Positions 1-12,947 of a DNA stretch of 64,000 bases are shown piece after piece. Source of the stretch: Catonia carolina (Eukaryota > Arthropoda > Insecta > Hemiptera > Achilidae); contig JAQMRL010000002.1 of the NCBI GenBank assembly GCA_035578175.1, positions 100,914,748 to 100,978,747 on the forward strand, read 5' to 3'. The notes beneath the pieces were generated by a model. It saw only the letters and a program-made list of their open reading frames with translations. It searched no databases and was not told where the DNA came from. How positions within the stretch are numbered: position 1 is the first letter of the stretch; every line of letters starts with the position of its first letter. Position numbers and translations under genes: made by a program.

Positions 1-2914
1 AATTAATTTACGAGATAAAGAGACGAAAACCGGAGTTTCGGACATATTATGCATTGAGAAAAGCACTATTTGCTGCATTTGATTTCACAGTAGATAATAA
101 CAGAATAGAGGAGCGTGTTAAGACGAAGAACATTTTGATAAAAACCCTGTAGAGGATTAGTAAGGGCAGCGGTGTAAAAAATGAGAACTGTTGTTATGAT
201 TCGATGGGTGAAGGCACCCTAAGATGAGAAAATGGACGAGGTAGTATAAATTTAACCTAAATCACGAGAAATAAACAAAAAATTACAAAATAAAATTAAT
301 TAGTAAATGAATAATAACTATCAAAGAAAAGAATTAAAACGTAAAGAAAAATATTGACAAAGAAACTAAAAACAAAACATAAAAACCATTCTGAAACAAT
401 TAAGTAGGTCTAACACTAATATACGTACATAACACAAAATAAAAGATACACGAAATTGAATGACAAAAGTAAAGTGTAATTAACTTTCCTATTTTCCTAT
501 TAGTAGCGATAATTCGTTTCGTAAACGTACGTGAATACATTTCCTAGACAATTTTTAAACGCAAACAAACAAACAAACATGACGCATTAAAGCGTGAGAG
601 AACAACCTTTAATGTCTGTTGTCTGTTCTACTTTGTTTAAGAAACCACCGACGAATATTAAGATGTGCTCAATTTTAGATGTTGTAATATTTACTATTTA
701 CTGCAAAGTAAACTAGGTGAAAATTAATAAATTAATTCGTTGATTCTCATTATTACATTAGCGACCCGGTTATTGTATCTCATATTTATTTATTTAAATA
801 ATGTTGAAAATTTCTAATAATTGTTGCACGATTTTTCATGATGTCTTGTTCTAAATTTATGAGATCGTTGTAAAAATTACATTTTTTATTGTCTTACTAT
901 TCCTTCAGTGAAGAATCTGAATGGACGGGTTTTATCATAATAGTTACCTTCCGGAAGAATTTTATTGGAGTGGCAGGGATTACCGGGGGGTCTGGAGGGG
1001 GGGTTATTCTGGGGAAGGACCTTCAGAAATGTTTTAAACTTAATATTAAAATATTTATTTTAGAGCATTTTGAGAGACAGTTACAAATATAAAATCTTGC
1101 TAACAACCAATTATTTACCTAAATTTCATTACCCAAAAAAACACAAAAATAATTAATTTAAAGGTAATAGTAAAAAAATACTGTATCTTTATAAATTTTT
1201 TCCTCCTTTTTCATGTCATAATGAGGTGACAACTATCATCCCTAATTAACACCTATGGTTGTTCATATCCTTTGAGCAACTGATCAACCCGAGAAAACAA
1301 CCCGATCCTCGAGTAAAACTGATCCATAACTTTCCCCGCGTTACCATGGATAGCTAACAACCCAAAGAATACGCTAAGAAAAACAGCGAACTACCGGTCC
1401 GATATTGAACACAACCCTACCTATACAATAAATATAAATTAGTACCACAATCTTCAAAAAGTTGTACTGAGAAGTTATTTTAAAAAATTCGAAATAGTAC
1501 TTGATCGATGAGATCTATTACATTGTACAACAATTCGTTTTTAAATAATTTAAATAAATTAATAAAATTAAATAATCATCCAAGTGAATATTGAAGAAAA
1601 TTGTGTACTCTGGGCAAATATTATAAAATTCTTATTGAGATAATTAAGAAATTAAGTAAACATGAAATTTGGTTAATGTATAATTTACATAATATGGGTG
1701 TTTAGGTCATATGTGTTAATTTAGGTTAAAAGTTCTTGATATGTCCTTTGCTCTCTTAAAGAGCTTCCTGGATGGAATTAACAAAAGAAAAAAACCATTA
1801 AAACTTCAACGAAGAAATGGGAGACAGCCGTTGCCTAGTGAAAATCCCTTTGCCTTACCCTACTTTTATATCGTAGAACTGACAGGTGTGTTAATATCGA
1901 CTTTTATAAAATAAGTAATTTCTATAATACTTAACTTAATTAATAGATTTTAAACAGAAAGTGGTATCAATGAAATGGTGATTAGGCCAGACAGACATTA
2001 AGGCAAACGGATAATCCATGGAACAAGGATAATCAGCAATGGAGAAATTGGCTAAGAAGGAGAGATGGAAGTCGTCCATAAACAACGTGGAGAGATGGCA
2101 TAAGCTGGAGGAAAATATTAGAGGCCTATATCCAACACTGGATGGTAAGACAAAAGAACGTCTAAGAGAAAAAGAGTACCTAGGAATAGAATATTAAGTT
2201 TCTTATTTAACGTCAGGTGTTCGCTATTATCCGTAGTACCTTTGCCTTGTATTAAAATTTATTTTCAAAAGAAAAGAATAAATAGTTACATCAGTACCTT
2301 ATTCTTACTAAAATTAAACATTTAAGTAACATACTTTTGGGTTAAACAGTCGATTGAACAATTAAATTTTTTCTAAGTAAGCCTACTTAAGTAAAAGTGT
2401 ATAGGCTACAGTTCTAAGTACTTGGTTATTAGCGGCATTGGGAAGTAAAGAAACAATAACAATAGGTTGGAGCATATGAAATATTACAGATCTGAACCGG
2501 GAACTGAACCTAGGGTATTACAGTTTAGATTATAAAACTTTACCATTTACCTAAGGAGGCGACTGATACAGTACTTTTTACTGAAGTGATAATAATAATG
2601 ATGATAAAAATAGAAAACAACTAAAACGAGTTTCACAAATTAAAGAGAAAATCAAAAACTACTACCTAAACTATATATAGGTCAATACTATATTAAACTA
2701 TTACAGGTGAAAACTATTATAGTTTTTATTTACTAGCAGCCTATTAGATCAATGAGAGACAAACAGACTGACAGACAGCATATCTAAGAAAAGGGAAATC
2801 TAGTATTCGGCAACGTATTCATTAATACTACATCAAATAATTAAAATTCCGATCAAATAATAGGACTATTTTTCCTAAAATGTATATGCACTACGGAGAA
2901 ACGCACTTACGTAC

Positions 2915-2916
<2 letters not shown>
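1..2916. other. AT-rich noncoding stretch, no gene seen
   Basis: I see no coding region, RNA gene or recognisable repeat here. A short CAAA tract lies at 562-579. The short open frame at 889-1092 has no family features and reads through a G-rich run that gives low-complexity glycines, so I treat it as chance. A purine-rich patch at 2000-2180 also gives no recognisable protein. Confidence 0.6.

Positions 2917-2949
<33 letters not shown>
2917..2949. repeat. (ATT)n microsatellite
   Basis: About eleven uninterrupted ATT units. Confidence 0.95.
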
Positions 2950-2950
<1 letters not shown>

Positions 2951-3042
2951 TATACATTCTTATCAAAATTACATTTTAATGATATTGTATTGACCGATTC
3001 TGATGTAACATCCATCACGACCTTAATAATATAAATTTGGCT

Positions 3043-3115
3043 GCCATCGTAGCGTAGTGGTAGCGCGCTAGTCTACAAAGCGGAGGTCCGGGTTTGATTC
3101 CCGGCAAGGGTCTGA
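3043..3115 (+). repeat. SINE-B head, tRNA-like
   Basis: This is a tRNA-like segment with an A box (TAGCGTAGTGG) at about 3051 and a B box (GGTTTGATTCC) at 3091-3101, the internal polymerase III promoter of tRNA-derived SINEs. The stem around the B box (CCGGG/CCCGG) is intact. I call it a SINE head and not a tRNA gene because related heads recur at 5295, 8150, 14972, 16150 and 21105, and because the acceptor ends do not pair well. The sequence after the head (about 3116 on) is not clearly shared with the other copies. Confidence 0.7.
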
Positions 3116-5294
3116 AAATTATAACAAGTCAAAAGCCAGCGTAATCGCTGATAAAAAAACTAATGATGCGACTTTAAATGAATTAGCAAAAATGTATCTA
3201 AATAAAGCACATTATTACAGCAGCTGTTAATCATTCATTGTAGTTAAACCATATATAAGAGCCCTAAGAGTTCTAAAATTATTATTTAACCAAATTTAAA
3301 AAGGTGTCAAGAATTTTTTTTTGTATCCTTTATACTAAGACCAGTATAGTAAATAATAGTTAAAAACATTGTTAGCATTGTAAATTAATCTACATAATGA
3401 CAAATTTTCCCTACATGCAACTTAAGGCCGTATCTCTTTCGAATCCGGGATTTTGTTACAAAAACCAAAATTAACTCTCGAACCGATTTCATATGAACAT
3501 TATGATTATACACTTAACTAATACTTGTTTTTAAAAGATTTATTTTTAATTAATTTATATTATATCTACTGCCTTGTAATTAGCCCTAGAAAATGACCAA
3601 GATCAAGAAACCTAGAATATAACCACGATTTATTTTTTGTTGTTCTGTCTAATGTTTCTAAAGGTATTCACACGACAAATAATGATTAGGTAACTTGTTA
3701 ATACAGAAAAGATATTCAAATACAATTTCCAAAGATATTACACTCGATATTGTGAATCAATCAAATAGGATTGACATTTTATTGTCTCTTTAAGTGAATT
3801 AAAACATACTAACTAAACAATTTCTGGAAATTTGCGATATATCTTAAAGATCACCAAAAATCACCTGAGGATGTGAACGTATTTTTATAGAAATATTTAC
3901 ATATATTCCGTTGAAACAACTGCAGTGCAGGAATTATATTTCAAATGAGAAGAAAAATATGAGAGAGGATAAAAGAAATAAAAACATCTAAGAGAATGAA
4001 GGAATTACTAATTAATAGTTGCACATCCTCATACAAAATTTGTTCGCACAAAAAGATAACTTATTTATGTAGAACTCGTTTAAGATGTTTCTCCAAATGA
4101 TCGCTTTCGCTACCTACATGGCCGAATCATTTTGGAAATAAAAAAAACCTAAAGAGAATAAAGCTACGTTTTTGAGAAAACATAGTTTTTTTACCATAGC
4201 AAAAATGTAGACCTATTTAATTGTTAGATTGAACATATTCTGAAGAATAAGTTTCCAACACAGAACCAATATTGGATAAGTTGATTAGATTTACGATGAG
4301 TAAAATAATTAAAAACTTTTCACAAAATAGTTTATTTTTGAATTTTGGAGTTTATTAATGGCGAAGATCAGTTGAAATTTTGGTACAGAAGGTTTTTCAT
4401 GATAGCAATAATTGTACCTAACTAGCGAGAAAGTTAAAAATATTTTTCTAAAAAATAAAATACGTTCGATATATTATGTATTTCAACAAGGTATTTCAAC
4501 AAGGTAATTGACACAAAGTAGAATAACTTTTACTAATTTATAAATAAACCTAATTAATTAATTGCATTAATTAAAAATCTCAGGTAAAATATTAGTAAAT
4601 TTAAACTAGAAAAAAATTAAGTGACTTTGTTTTTAATTGAATTAAGCCTAAATTTTCACTCTTTTCCTTAATTACCCACCCGTATACGTTAAATGAACAG
4701 TATCTATCATCTATAATATTGTGTGCATAGGATAGGACTACTTGTGTCGGATGTCATCTACTGATGTCGTTTACCTAATCTATAAAGGTCTACATGTATT
4801 AATTTCATTAAATTCACGGCCGGTACGTGTTAATTCCACTTAACCTCAAACTTGTCCTAGAAAAAATTAAATTTACAAGTCATCCGACGTGTATTTGTTT
4901 TTATTGATTCAATGCAGCTGTTCTAAATTTTCTATTTTATACAAGTTTACCTTATTTTTGCTATACTTTTTGTTTCTCATACTGTATTTACTTACGATGA
5001 TTCTACGCTTACAAAATCCTACAAGTTTTTTTCTTTCTGAAAGCCTGTTTTCACCCTCCTGCATTCTGTACGTTCTCACGGGTGTGTCTCATTGGTCATA
5101 AACAAAAAAGTCTTCAATCCAGTCTACTTAGAATCGAAATACAATATAAGATTAATTCAAAATTTAAAATTCCATTTATAAAACGAGTTTAAACCATTTT
5201 GACTAACTTTCCTTAATTTATACAGAGCTTGTATGCTATTCATAGAAAAAATGTAAATGGTAAAAACAAATTCATCCGATTACAATTTTGGAAA
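3116..5294. other. AT-rich noncoding stretch, no gene seen
   Basis: No coding signal, tRNA or terminal repeat was found. The short open frame at 4889-5101 is a hydrophobic translation of T-rich DNA, with no motif. Confidence 0.55.
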
Positions 5295-5385
5295 GGCTGC
5301 CTTCATAGCTTAGTGGTGGAGCAGAGTGCAAAACGATAAAGTCTACGCCCCTGGTTGGATTCCTGCCCAAGGCCAGGAAATTTTA
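5295..5385 (+). repeat. Degenerate SINE-B head
   Basis: It begins with the same GGCTGCC then TAGTGGT segment as the copy at 3043, and has a decayed B box (GGTTGGATTCC) at 5353-5363. It lies about 140 bases upstream of a retrotransposon fragment; the two need not be related. Confidence 0.5.
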
Positions 5386-5524
5386 ACACGTTAATACCAA
5401 CTGATAATATTCCTTGGTCTACAGTATTTGCTAATGAAAAAGCTATTAATATATCTTTCAATAAAACTTCATAAAATAATTGTATAAATTTTGTTTGTAC
5501 TGTACATCCCTTATCATTTAAAGA

Positions 5525-6115
5525 GAGATGGGATAATTCAAAAGGGATAACATGTCGTACTGCCAAGGCCAGAAATGTCTTCAACACCATGAATTCCGTC
5601 TTTAAAAGCCACAATTTAACCCTTAACTCTAAAACGAGACTCATTAAGTGTTATGTGTTCTCAGTTCTATTGTAAGGAGTTGAGGCCTGGACTCTTAACA
5701 GAAGCAACAATCAACAAATTGAAAGCGTTCGAATTTTGGCTGTATAGGAAAATGCTGCGAATATCCTGGACGCAGAAAATACTAATGCAGAAGTGCAACA
5801 TCGAATGAACAAGGCAGCGGAATTGTTCAGCGTAGTGGAAAGCGCGAAAGCTGCAATATCTCGGTCATATCATGCGGGATGAGCGCAGGTATGAATTGTT
5901 CCAACGCATTCTGCAAGGCAAAATCGTCAGAAGAAGAGGACCAGGACGCAGCAGAAATTCATGGACAGCCAACCTGAGAGTGCAGTTTAACAAAAATTCA
6001 GAAGACCTGTTTTTGATAGCTACCAATAAAGTAAGCATCGCCATGATGGTCGCCAACCTTCGGAACGGAGAAGCACCCTGAGAAGACATCCCTTAGTTTA
6101 GCAGGAATTAACAAT
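5525..6115 (+). pseudogene. RTE/BovB-like reverse transcriptase C-terminal fragment
   Basis: The plus strand translates, with two in-frame stops and one frame change, into the region that follows the catalytic palm in the intact element at 51388-53672. Recognisable blocks in order are ARNVFNTMNSVF, LIKCYVFSVLL, GVEAWTLNR, a broken RISWTQK block, then HIMRDERRYELFQRILQGK and RRRGPGRSRNSW. The last stretch (5875-6081) is open to the stop and ends VANLRNGEAP, matching the intact copy's IADLRHGDGT. The catalytic domain and everything upstream are missing, as expected of 5' truncation during target-primed insertion. It cannot encode a working enzyme. The start is approximate because homology fades before 5525. 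Confidence 0.85.
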
Positions 6116-7022
6116 GTATACATAAAAAATATAATTAGAAAAGGTTATAACAATAAAAGAAACCGTTCATCTACATAGAATTTTGAGCTCCGGTAAAAAG
6201 TCGCTTTTAATTATTAGTCTACACATTACTGAAGAGGCGAGTGACTTTGTGTGGTGACCAACGAACAGTCATACATGTACAAACATCACTGGTCGTTCCA
6301 ATTCAATTACATACCTACTCAGATAAAAAAAACATCTGACTAGAGCAACAATAACGTTGGGTGATTGATTAAAATAAAACAGTTCCTGATAACATAATAA
6401 AAGCTAAAAACAGATAATAAATTTTATTTGTAATAAATTTTTTTATGGTTGTAGAGAGTTGTATAATTAGTTTTGTAGTACGTAGGCCTACGTGCAACAA
6501 AATAATAACCTACTGTAGAGAATGCGGTAGCAACATTGGTAAAAAAGTATAATAATGGAACGTACTTTTGGTTGAAGGTTCGTGCAGTCAGCCGCGAATT
6601 TCATAAACATTTTGAAAATTTCCAAATATAATGCAGCTGCTATTGCCCTCAATATTAATAATAATAATAATAATAATAGGTAAAAATAATTTCTTGAATA
6701 ATTAATGCGGTATATTTAATGGACGGGAGTGGGTAATGTGTAATTTTAGATAAGATTAGTAAACGAGGACATCTTTAAATATCTTCCGGTGTGTTCATTT
6801 AAAAATTCCAATGATGGAAGGAAAGTGTGTCTGTGTTCTATTATGATCCTCACTCACACTTATTCACTCACTTACTCTTTACAACCGTAAGCGGTTTCTT
6901 TTCACTCGCTCAACAATCGTCTTTACATAAACAATACACGCTGAACCAAAAGCTCAAGCGTTTACTCTCATATAAAGCAATTTAATTATTTTTTTTAGAT
7001 TTTATTAGTAACTCGAACTATG
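6116..7022. other. AT-rich noncoding stretch with a short (AAT)n tract
   Basis: No gene seen. An AAT tract sits at 6655-6678. Confidence 0.55.
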
Positions 7023-7259
7023 TTGTTTAGGTCATCAGGGGAAAGGCTGGTTTCAACCTCTAGAGGTTCTACTAAATAAAACGAGGAGTGAAGTGGTTTA
7101 ATATTGTCTTTTTCACTGAGTGGAAAAGTATGCTTATCAGCATTCCAGGCCCTCCGAAAAGCACCTACTTTCCATCCTGCAAATGACACCTTCACTTCAT
7201 TCATCGCAGGGACTGGCAGTACAATGAAATTCATTACTTTCAAAAGAGATAACTATAAC
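7023..7259 (+). repeat. Hairpin-chain repeat, truncated copy
   Basis: It starts at the family's usual left edge (GTTTAGGTCATCAG) and runs through the AACCTCTAGAGGTT palindrome, the segment around TGGTTTA, CTTTCCATCCTGCAAATGACACC (split here for length as CTTTCCATCCTG plus CAAATGACACC) and AATGAAATTCATT. It stops near AGAGATAACT, so the right-hand third is absent. Open frames on either strand here are shadows of the repeat; similar peptides recur in every copy. Confidence 0.85.
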
Positions 7260-8149
7260 ATGCATTATTTATTTTATTTTATTTTTTATTTAGTAAAATA
7301 TAGCTACATTAAGATTACAATTCATGACTATACTAAGCTATGTACAATATTTCAAACTAAATATACTTATACGCAAAAACTCTTCTTCACAAAGAGTTCT
7401 GTCCGTGCATAGGAGTAGCATCTGTCCCGCTTAGAACAGGTCCAAATTAGAAGATTCCTTCGTTATTTTTATTTTACAAACTACCATGTTTATTCGCTCT
7501 CAATACCGCACAAAACCCTACCAAGATATACCAAAATTGGCAAAATGACTTATAGTTCCATTCAAAGAATACAAAAGGACCTAGATTAATTCGTCACTCC
7601 CAAATATTTTTTTGTCTAGCCTTTACTATCTAATTATCAAATTAACTCCTAAGGTTGTCTGCCCATCTCACTTGCGGTAGGTCTCTTCTTCTTCTTCTTC
7701 TTCTTCTTGTGATAAATAATTTTATCACAGTAATTATAAATAACAAAGTATTAAGAATTCGGAACAAACTAGATATTTTTTTAAATTTTATTAAGGTTTA
7801 TGTAATTATTCACTTTATATTTTATTTTAGTTACTTTTTTATTGAGATACTTTATATAAAGTAATTTTTCTTCCTGCTGTACTATCTTCTTGTAAAAAAC
7901 TTGTTTTTAATTGCGTCATTATTTGTATGTTCTGATTTATCTTTGGGTTTTATTCTATGGCGGCATTTATTGATTATCACAAACAATCGTAAATTTTAAA
8001 GCACCAGACGACAATTAATTCTATAGAATCCAACCTGTGAATACAACGTCACAGGTAATTATTTATCAAAATATTTAGCCTAATGTATCGTAAAAATTAA
8101 GTATATTGATAAACATTTTCAGGTATTTGTTTTTGTTTTAGGTCCGACT
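7260..8149. other. AT-rich noncoding stretch with a (TTC)n tract
   Basis: No gene seen. A TTC microsatellite of about eight units is at 7684-7708. Confidence 0.6.
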
Positions 8150-8290
8150 GCTTTGCAATTACAGATAATGCAGGCGATGATAAGGGTCATAACAGAAAAT
8201 GAGTGATAATTCACAATTCCAGACCTGACCGGGAATCGAACCCGAGACTCCTGGCGTAGAAGCCAGTTGTTATGACCATTACACTATCAG
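8150..8290 (-). repeat. SINE-B copy, tRNA-like head plus body
   Basis: On the minus strand it reads A box TAGTGTAATGG, an anticodon-like arm CTGGC..GCCAG, B box GGTTCGATTCC and GGTCAGGTCTGG, then a body with TTATCACTCATTTTC that is shared with the copies at 14972 and 16150. A tRNA-like acceptor (AATCTGA with TCAGGTC) pairs at six of seven positions. The anticodon loop has only six bases and several copies exist, so I judge it a SINE head and not a functional tRNA. It is the best-preserved copy of this family here. Confidence 0.75.
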
Positions 8291-9456
8291 ATTAAAACTT
8301 CAGAAATTAAGGAATAAAATAGTATAAATTTTTTGAATAATAATAAAGAATTCCAGTTGCATTATCAAGAATAAACCAAAAATTGGCTACCGAAATGTTC
8401 ATTTTACAAGTAAAAGGTAACAGAATAAATATTGGGGTTGACCAAGGATCTAGTAAACCAAATTCAGCGTTCAATCACTTCGCTACACAAAAAATAAAAC
8501 ACAAATAATAATTTATAATGTTGTAGAATATCGAAGATAAAAAAGTAGTGTCAAAAGATTTTCGGTCCATCCGGTACAATAAAGAAGTAGTTGTAAACAA
8601 TAGATCCACAATAATAATAAGAGTTGCTTTTGTTTGACCCATCTTCTAAATCTAGCATAAATTATGTATACAGTAATATTTTCATTTTTACCTAGAAATA
8701 GAAATGGTATAAAATCATAATTTTAATAATAATATTAACAAACGCTAAAAAAAGAATATCAAAATGAAAATGAAAAAAAAATACGGAAGGCATACTTATT
8801 TGATCATGTTCATAAGAAAGTAGGGCCGTAAAAAGTAATGTTCGAAGAAGGAGAAGAGAGAAGGTGAAGGCGAAGATGACATCATTTATTTTATTTGTTT
8901 GTTGTTGAACACACTTTTATTGTTTGTCACGCAACAATTCACACGCACATTTTAATGTTCCTTTTTTATGAAATTAAGTACAGTATTTTATACCGTATTA
9001 CGTTATGTAAAAAAGTGGATTGTAATTCATTCGTATTGACGAAAATGTGAAATTATATTAAGAAAAAAGCATATAGTCCTAAATCTTCACATGAGTATGG
9101 TTATTTCTTTAATGACTTTATTACTGATATTTGTATTGAAAAGTCACACGACGTTCTCATAAATAGGACTTAATAAACACAGGCCTACTTGTAAAGAAAA
9201 TATACTCATCTGGAAATAATATGACCGTACGTATCAGCATTAACTTTTTTAGATAAAAAAATCCTTCTGATTAACTCGGACAAAGTATTATAGAAAATTG
9301 CAATTAATGTGGTTTTGAGTAAAACCATTCAAAGTTAATATTATTAATTCCACGTCAAAATTTCAGCAAAAAAATCAGATTGGGTGGTTGTCAAAAATAT
9401 AACAATATACAGATTCCTTTAACGAATAAAAGCTAAAAAATACTAATAGGCTATCA
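8291..9456. other. AT-rich noncoding stretch, no gene seen
   Basis: Nothing identifiable beyond low-complexity AT tracts and a purine-rich patch at 8845-8880. Confidence 0.55.
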
Positions 9457-9755
9457 AACCCATTGGGTTAATCTAGTGGTAAAGTTATCGCCGATTTTCT
9501 GAGACGAAGGTTCCTGGTTCAAATCCCGTGAATCTGGTCACTTTTATACGGGTTTAAACACTAGACAGTGGTTACCGGTATAATTCGATGGTCGGGTTTA
9601 ATTAACTTTACTGTTTCAAGAATGGTCGGCCTGAGTTCGTAAAAGAATACACCTCGTTTAAACGTCACACATTATATTCTCTTTGAGCCATGGGGGTTGC
9701 TTATTGTTTATAAATTGAACAGATGCAACGTACACATATTAGGGATTAAAAAAAA
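9457..9755 (+). repeat. SINE-A copy
   Basis: The tRNA-like head has a decayed A box (TAATCTAGTGG) and an intact B box (GGTTCAAATCC). The body follows with the family landmarks CACTAGACAGTGG, GGTTACCGG, GGAATGGTCGG-like text and GGTTGCTTATTG, and ends at ATATTAGGGATT plus an A tail. The hairpin between the boxes found in most copies is deleted here. Together with the opposed copy at 10021 it forms an inverted pair 265 bases apart. Confidence 0.9.
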
Positions 9756-10020
9756 CTTTCTATTGATTACTGGACAACGGTGGAACAATACAAAGTTTAA
9801 AACGAAGACATCTAACCGAATAATTTAACAGAATAATCGTTTAATAAATTCCTAACCTATGTTTTTCAAAATTTAACTTCGTTATGATTATGCATAACTT
9901 AAATAATAATTTAAGTTAAAAATATATAATAATATATTTTTGTCTTTCTGTTGTAGAGGTACTTCCGCAGGGAGTTACCTTTTCATGAAAATCTTTCTTC
10001 TTAAAAACCTTTTTATTGTT

Positions 10021-10371
10021 TTCTTTTCCTAATAAGTGTACGTTGCAATCTGCTCAATTTTTAGAACAATAAGCAACCAAATGACCCAATGAGATGAAGA
10101 TGATGAGTATGACGTGTAAATGAGGTGTAGTCTAGTACAGACCTAGGTTGACCATTCCTAAGAGAGTATGGTTAATTAAACCCCAACCATCAAAGTACAC
10201 CGGCAACCACTGTCTAGTATTCAAATTCGTAAAAGTAAAACCTTTTTTTTATGAGGTTACCATTCGTAAAACCTTTACTAGGGTTTGAACCAGGAACCTT
10301 CGTCTCCAAAACCAGCTGTTAAACAGCTGACTCACGGCGACGACTTTACCTCTAGACCAACCCGGTGGGTC
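10021..10371 (-). repeat. SINE-A copy with target-site duplication
   Basis: This is a full-length minus-strand copy. The head at 10260-10371 carries A box TGGTCTAGAGG and B box GGTTCAAACCC; the body and 3' end (CTTATTAGGAAAAG on the minus strand) are at the low-coordinate side. Direct repeats TTTATTGTT at 10012-10020 and 10372-10380 flank it exactly, as expected for a retrotransposed SINE. It contains a duplicated stretch near 10215-10265 (cGTAAAAgTAAAACCTTTT and CGTAAAACCTTTACTAG), which explains its extra length. Confidence 0.92.
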
Positions 10372-10380
10372 TTTATTGTT

Positions 10381-12797
10381 CTTTAAAGTACAAATTGTAG
10401 AATTATTTAATAAAAAATAAATAAAAATGTAGGCTATTTCTTTATAGCTGTGTACTGAAATAAATTTCCCATAGATTCGCTGATTGAATCGATGAATATT
10501 TTTTCTGAGGGAATTTCCTTCAACCTCATTCCTCGCTTACCTTAGCTCTTCATGTCATTTAAAATTTATAAAATTATGATTTCAACTGCATTTTTACCGT
10601 GTCCGTCAAGGTGCATTTCCGATACATCGAAAATATTTTATTTATTTTTTACTATCTATTTACTTCGTTCGTCAGTTTTTTCTGGTCACCGTTAGTTTCA
10701 ACGGAAAATTGAAAATAGAATCAAGAGAGAACTTGAAAAAAACTGATCAAAGTTTCTTATGTCAGCCGGTAAATCTAAGAGTGGTGACAATTGTTTGCTC
10801 ATTTCTATTCTATATTCAATTTGATTTTTTCACACCTAAATAAATCTATAAAAGAATGGAAAAAAACATAAGTGGAACATTTGTACACAAATTCCAACTA
10901 AAGCTAACAAATTCGAATTCCAGTTAGGGTATATATGCAAAATGAGGTCTATCTTAAAGACTAAAAGAACCTTATAAACGGGGTCCAGAGGTTTACCTTG
11001 AACAAACATAAGGCAAATAAAAAATATTAAATGCCTAATAGACAAGGTAGTTTATAAAAAAAACCTCTAAAAACTCAAGAAAATTATACACCAAATTTCT
11101 CAATAAAAATTTAGTTAATCGCAAATGAAATGTCAACATAGCTTAGTTATGGGAAAATATAAAATATTAACGACAATTCAATGAGAATTCAACAACTATA
11201 AGTTGTTAAAAGTTTCTTGGAATTCAAAAAAAAGTAACTGAACTAGCAGAAACAGTCGAGTACTCAAAGAAAGGTTTATTTTAAATCTAACAATATTTTC
11301 AATATCGAGTTGTATGATAATATTTTTAAAAATCCTAGTATTTTAGGGTTCACAACCGAAGAAGTGTTCGTTCAATATTTTCAACGGTTAGAATGTTAGT
11401 GATTTCTCATCACTTCCACGCTTAATACCTCTGAGGTTAGTTAATAATTTTCAAAATTATAGTATTTTTAACATTGTGTACACACATTACATTCTTAAAT
11501 TAGTAGGATACTTAATATAGGCCTGTAATGAGTACGAGAACTAAACTTCCGTAAACCTGTGTCTGTGGCTTTAAAAAATAAAAAGAGATTGCTTTTTCTG
11601 TGGCTTTTTAATACATCAAAAAAAATTGTAAAGTAAATACCTTTACACAATTACATATAACATATACACCATCAATACGTGACTAAGAAATCAGAGATTA
11701 TTTCAGCCCATGGGCGTAAACCTAACACCCAGTGCAACATGCAACTACAAACCCTATGGAAATATTGCAACATAAAATTATTTCAAGACTCATCTACGAA
11801 ACAAAAAGACAGTTGCATGTTCTTAAAAAGCATCATCCAGTATGTCTTAAAAACGTAATTCAATACACTAAGATAAGTGTGAATATATAGGTTATTAAAA
11901 CAAAATTGCAAAAAATTAGCATACTTGAGAAATATTACATTGATATATTATAATTGAGAATTAAGTCTGCATAATAAAGAGATTGCTACATCCAACATGA
12001 TCTACAAACATAAACTGCATAGGTGTATCGACAAAAGAGATACCAGCTGTTCATTAGGTTTTATCTAATTTGATACAGGAGAATTTTTGAATTCGAGCAC
12101 AGTAATTAAGATATAGCCAACAACCCAGCCAATCCGAATTAATTCGGACCTTAATAATTTACAAGAAAGATCTTATGGGAAGCGTCACTGCTATTAGCGC
12201 AACTAAAAACATCAATTAAAGGCATCTGGATGCGTATATAAATACATTTTTTAAACCTCTAAAGAAAACGTATTTTTTAAGGTAGAACATTCAAGTTTTG
12301 CTTAACAGAAAAAAAATTATGTATTATTTAGAATGTTTAATGAGTTGTAAAAAATAAAAAAAATCTGTAAAAACATTTTCTTCTATTGGGGGGGGGGGGG
12401 GGTTAAATGAATAACTTATCTATTTTACGGCAGGCCTACTAATGCCTTCTCCACATTCCCTCGCCAAACTTTCCAAACAATGCGTGATAAATATAAACAA
12501 ATGACGCAATCGGCTATTAAAATTCTAAAAAATATTTCACATTTGGAATCCGCATATGAAGTTGAGTATAAACTTATAGTGTTAATAATTAATTAATTAA
12601 TTAATTAATAGTCATATAGACTACATTACATTATAAAGGTTTGTTACGGAAGTGGCGCGGAGGAGGGGAATGTTATTGGTTATGATGGCATTGATTGATC
12701 TACAAAGTGTATGTGCTAGTAGCAGTAAGAGCCCCGCAAGAAATACACTGTCCTATACTCCTCCGTTGTGTCAACTGAACGAGCAAACGACTTTAAT
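10381..12797. other. AT-rich noncoding stretch with homopolymer and AATT tracts
   Basis: No gene seen. A run of 15 G lies at 12388-12402 and an AATT tract at 12587-12609. The small open frame at 12652-12855 runs into the hairpin-chain repeat and is not a gene. Confidence 0.55.
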
Positions 12798-12947
12798 GCC
12801 TTTTTACACCTCTACCTCTCGTGTTCTTAAATGCTTCAGTCATATAATTGGTTAACCATGCGATAAGAAACAGAACTATTTTTGTAGTCCTGGAACTAGC
12901 AGACCGAGTGCAAATAATTTAACACTTTATCTGCATGTTACAGGTAA
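12798..12947 (+). repeat. Hairpin-chain repeat, right-end fragment
   Basis: It carries only the last third of the family: CACCTCTACCTCTC, AAATGCTTCAGTCATATAATTG, GATAAGAAACAGAAC (split here for length), the CCTGGAACTAGCAGA block, GTGCAAATAATTTAACAC and a final CTGCATGTTACAG. Confidence 0.85.

Noticed and set aside
2000..2180. Purine-rich patch that might be coding
   Set aside because: No frame gives a recognisable protein and stops are frequent.
6995..7243. 82-codon frame with a peptide recurring in other copies (FAGWKV..FRRAW.ADKHTFPLS)
   Set aside because: The peptide recurs because the DNA is repeated. Stops and frameshifts fall in different places in each copy, so there is no sign of coding constraint.
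8205..8290. Possible tRNA gene on the minus strand
   Set aside because: Acceptor and T arm pair fairly well, but the anticodon loop has six bases, and the same head plus body recurs at 14972 and 16150, so it is a SINE.
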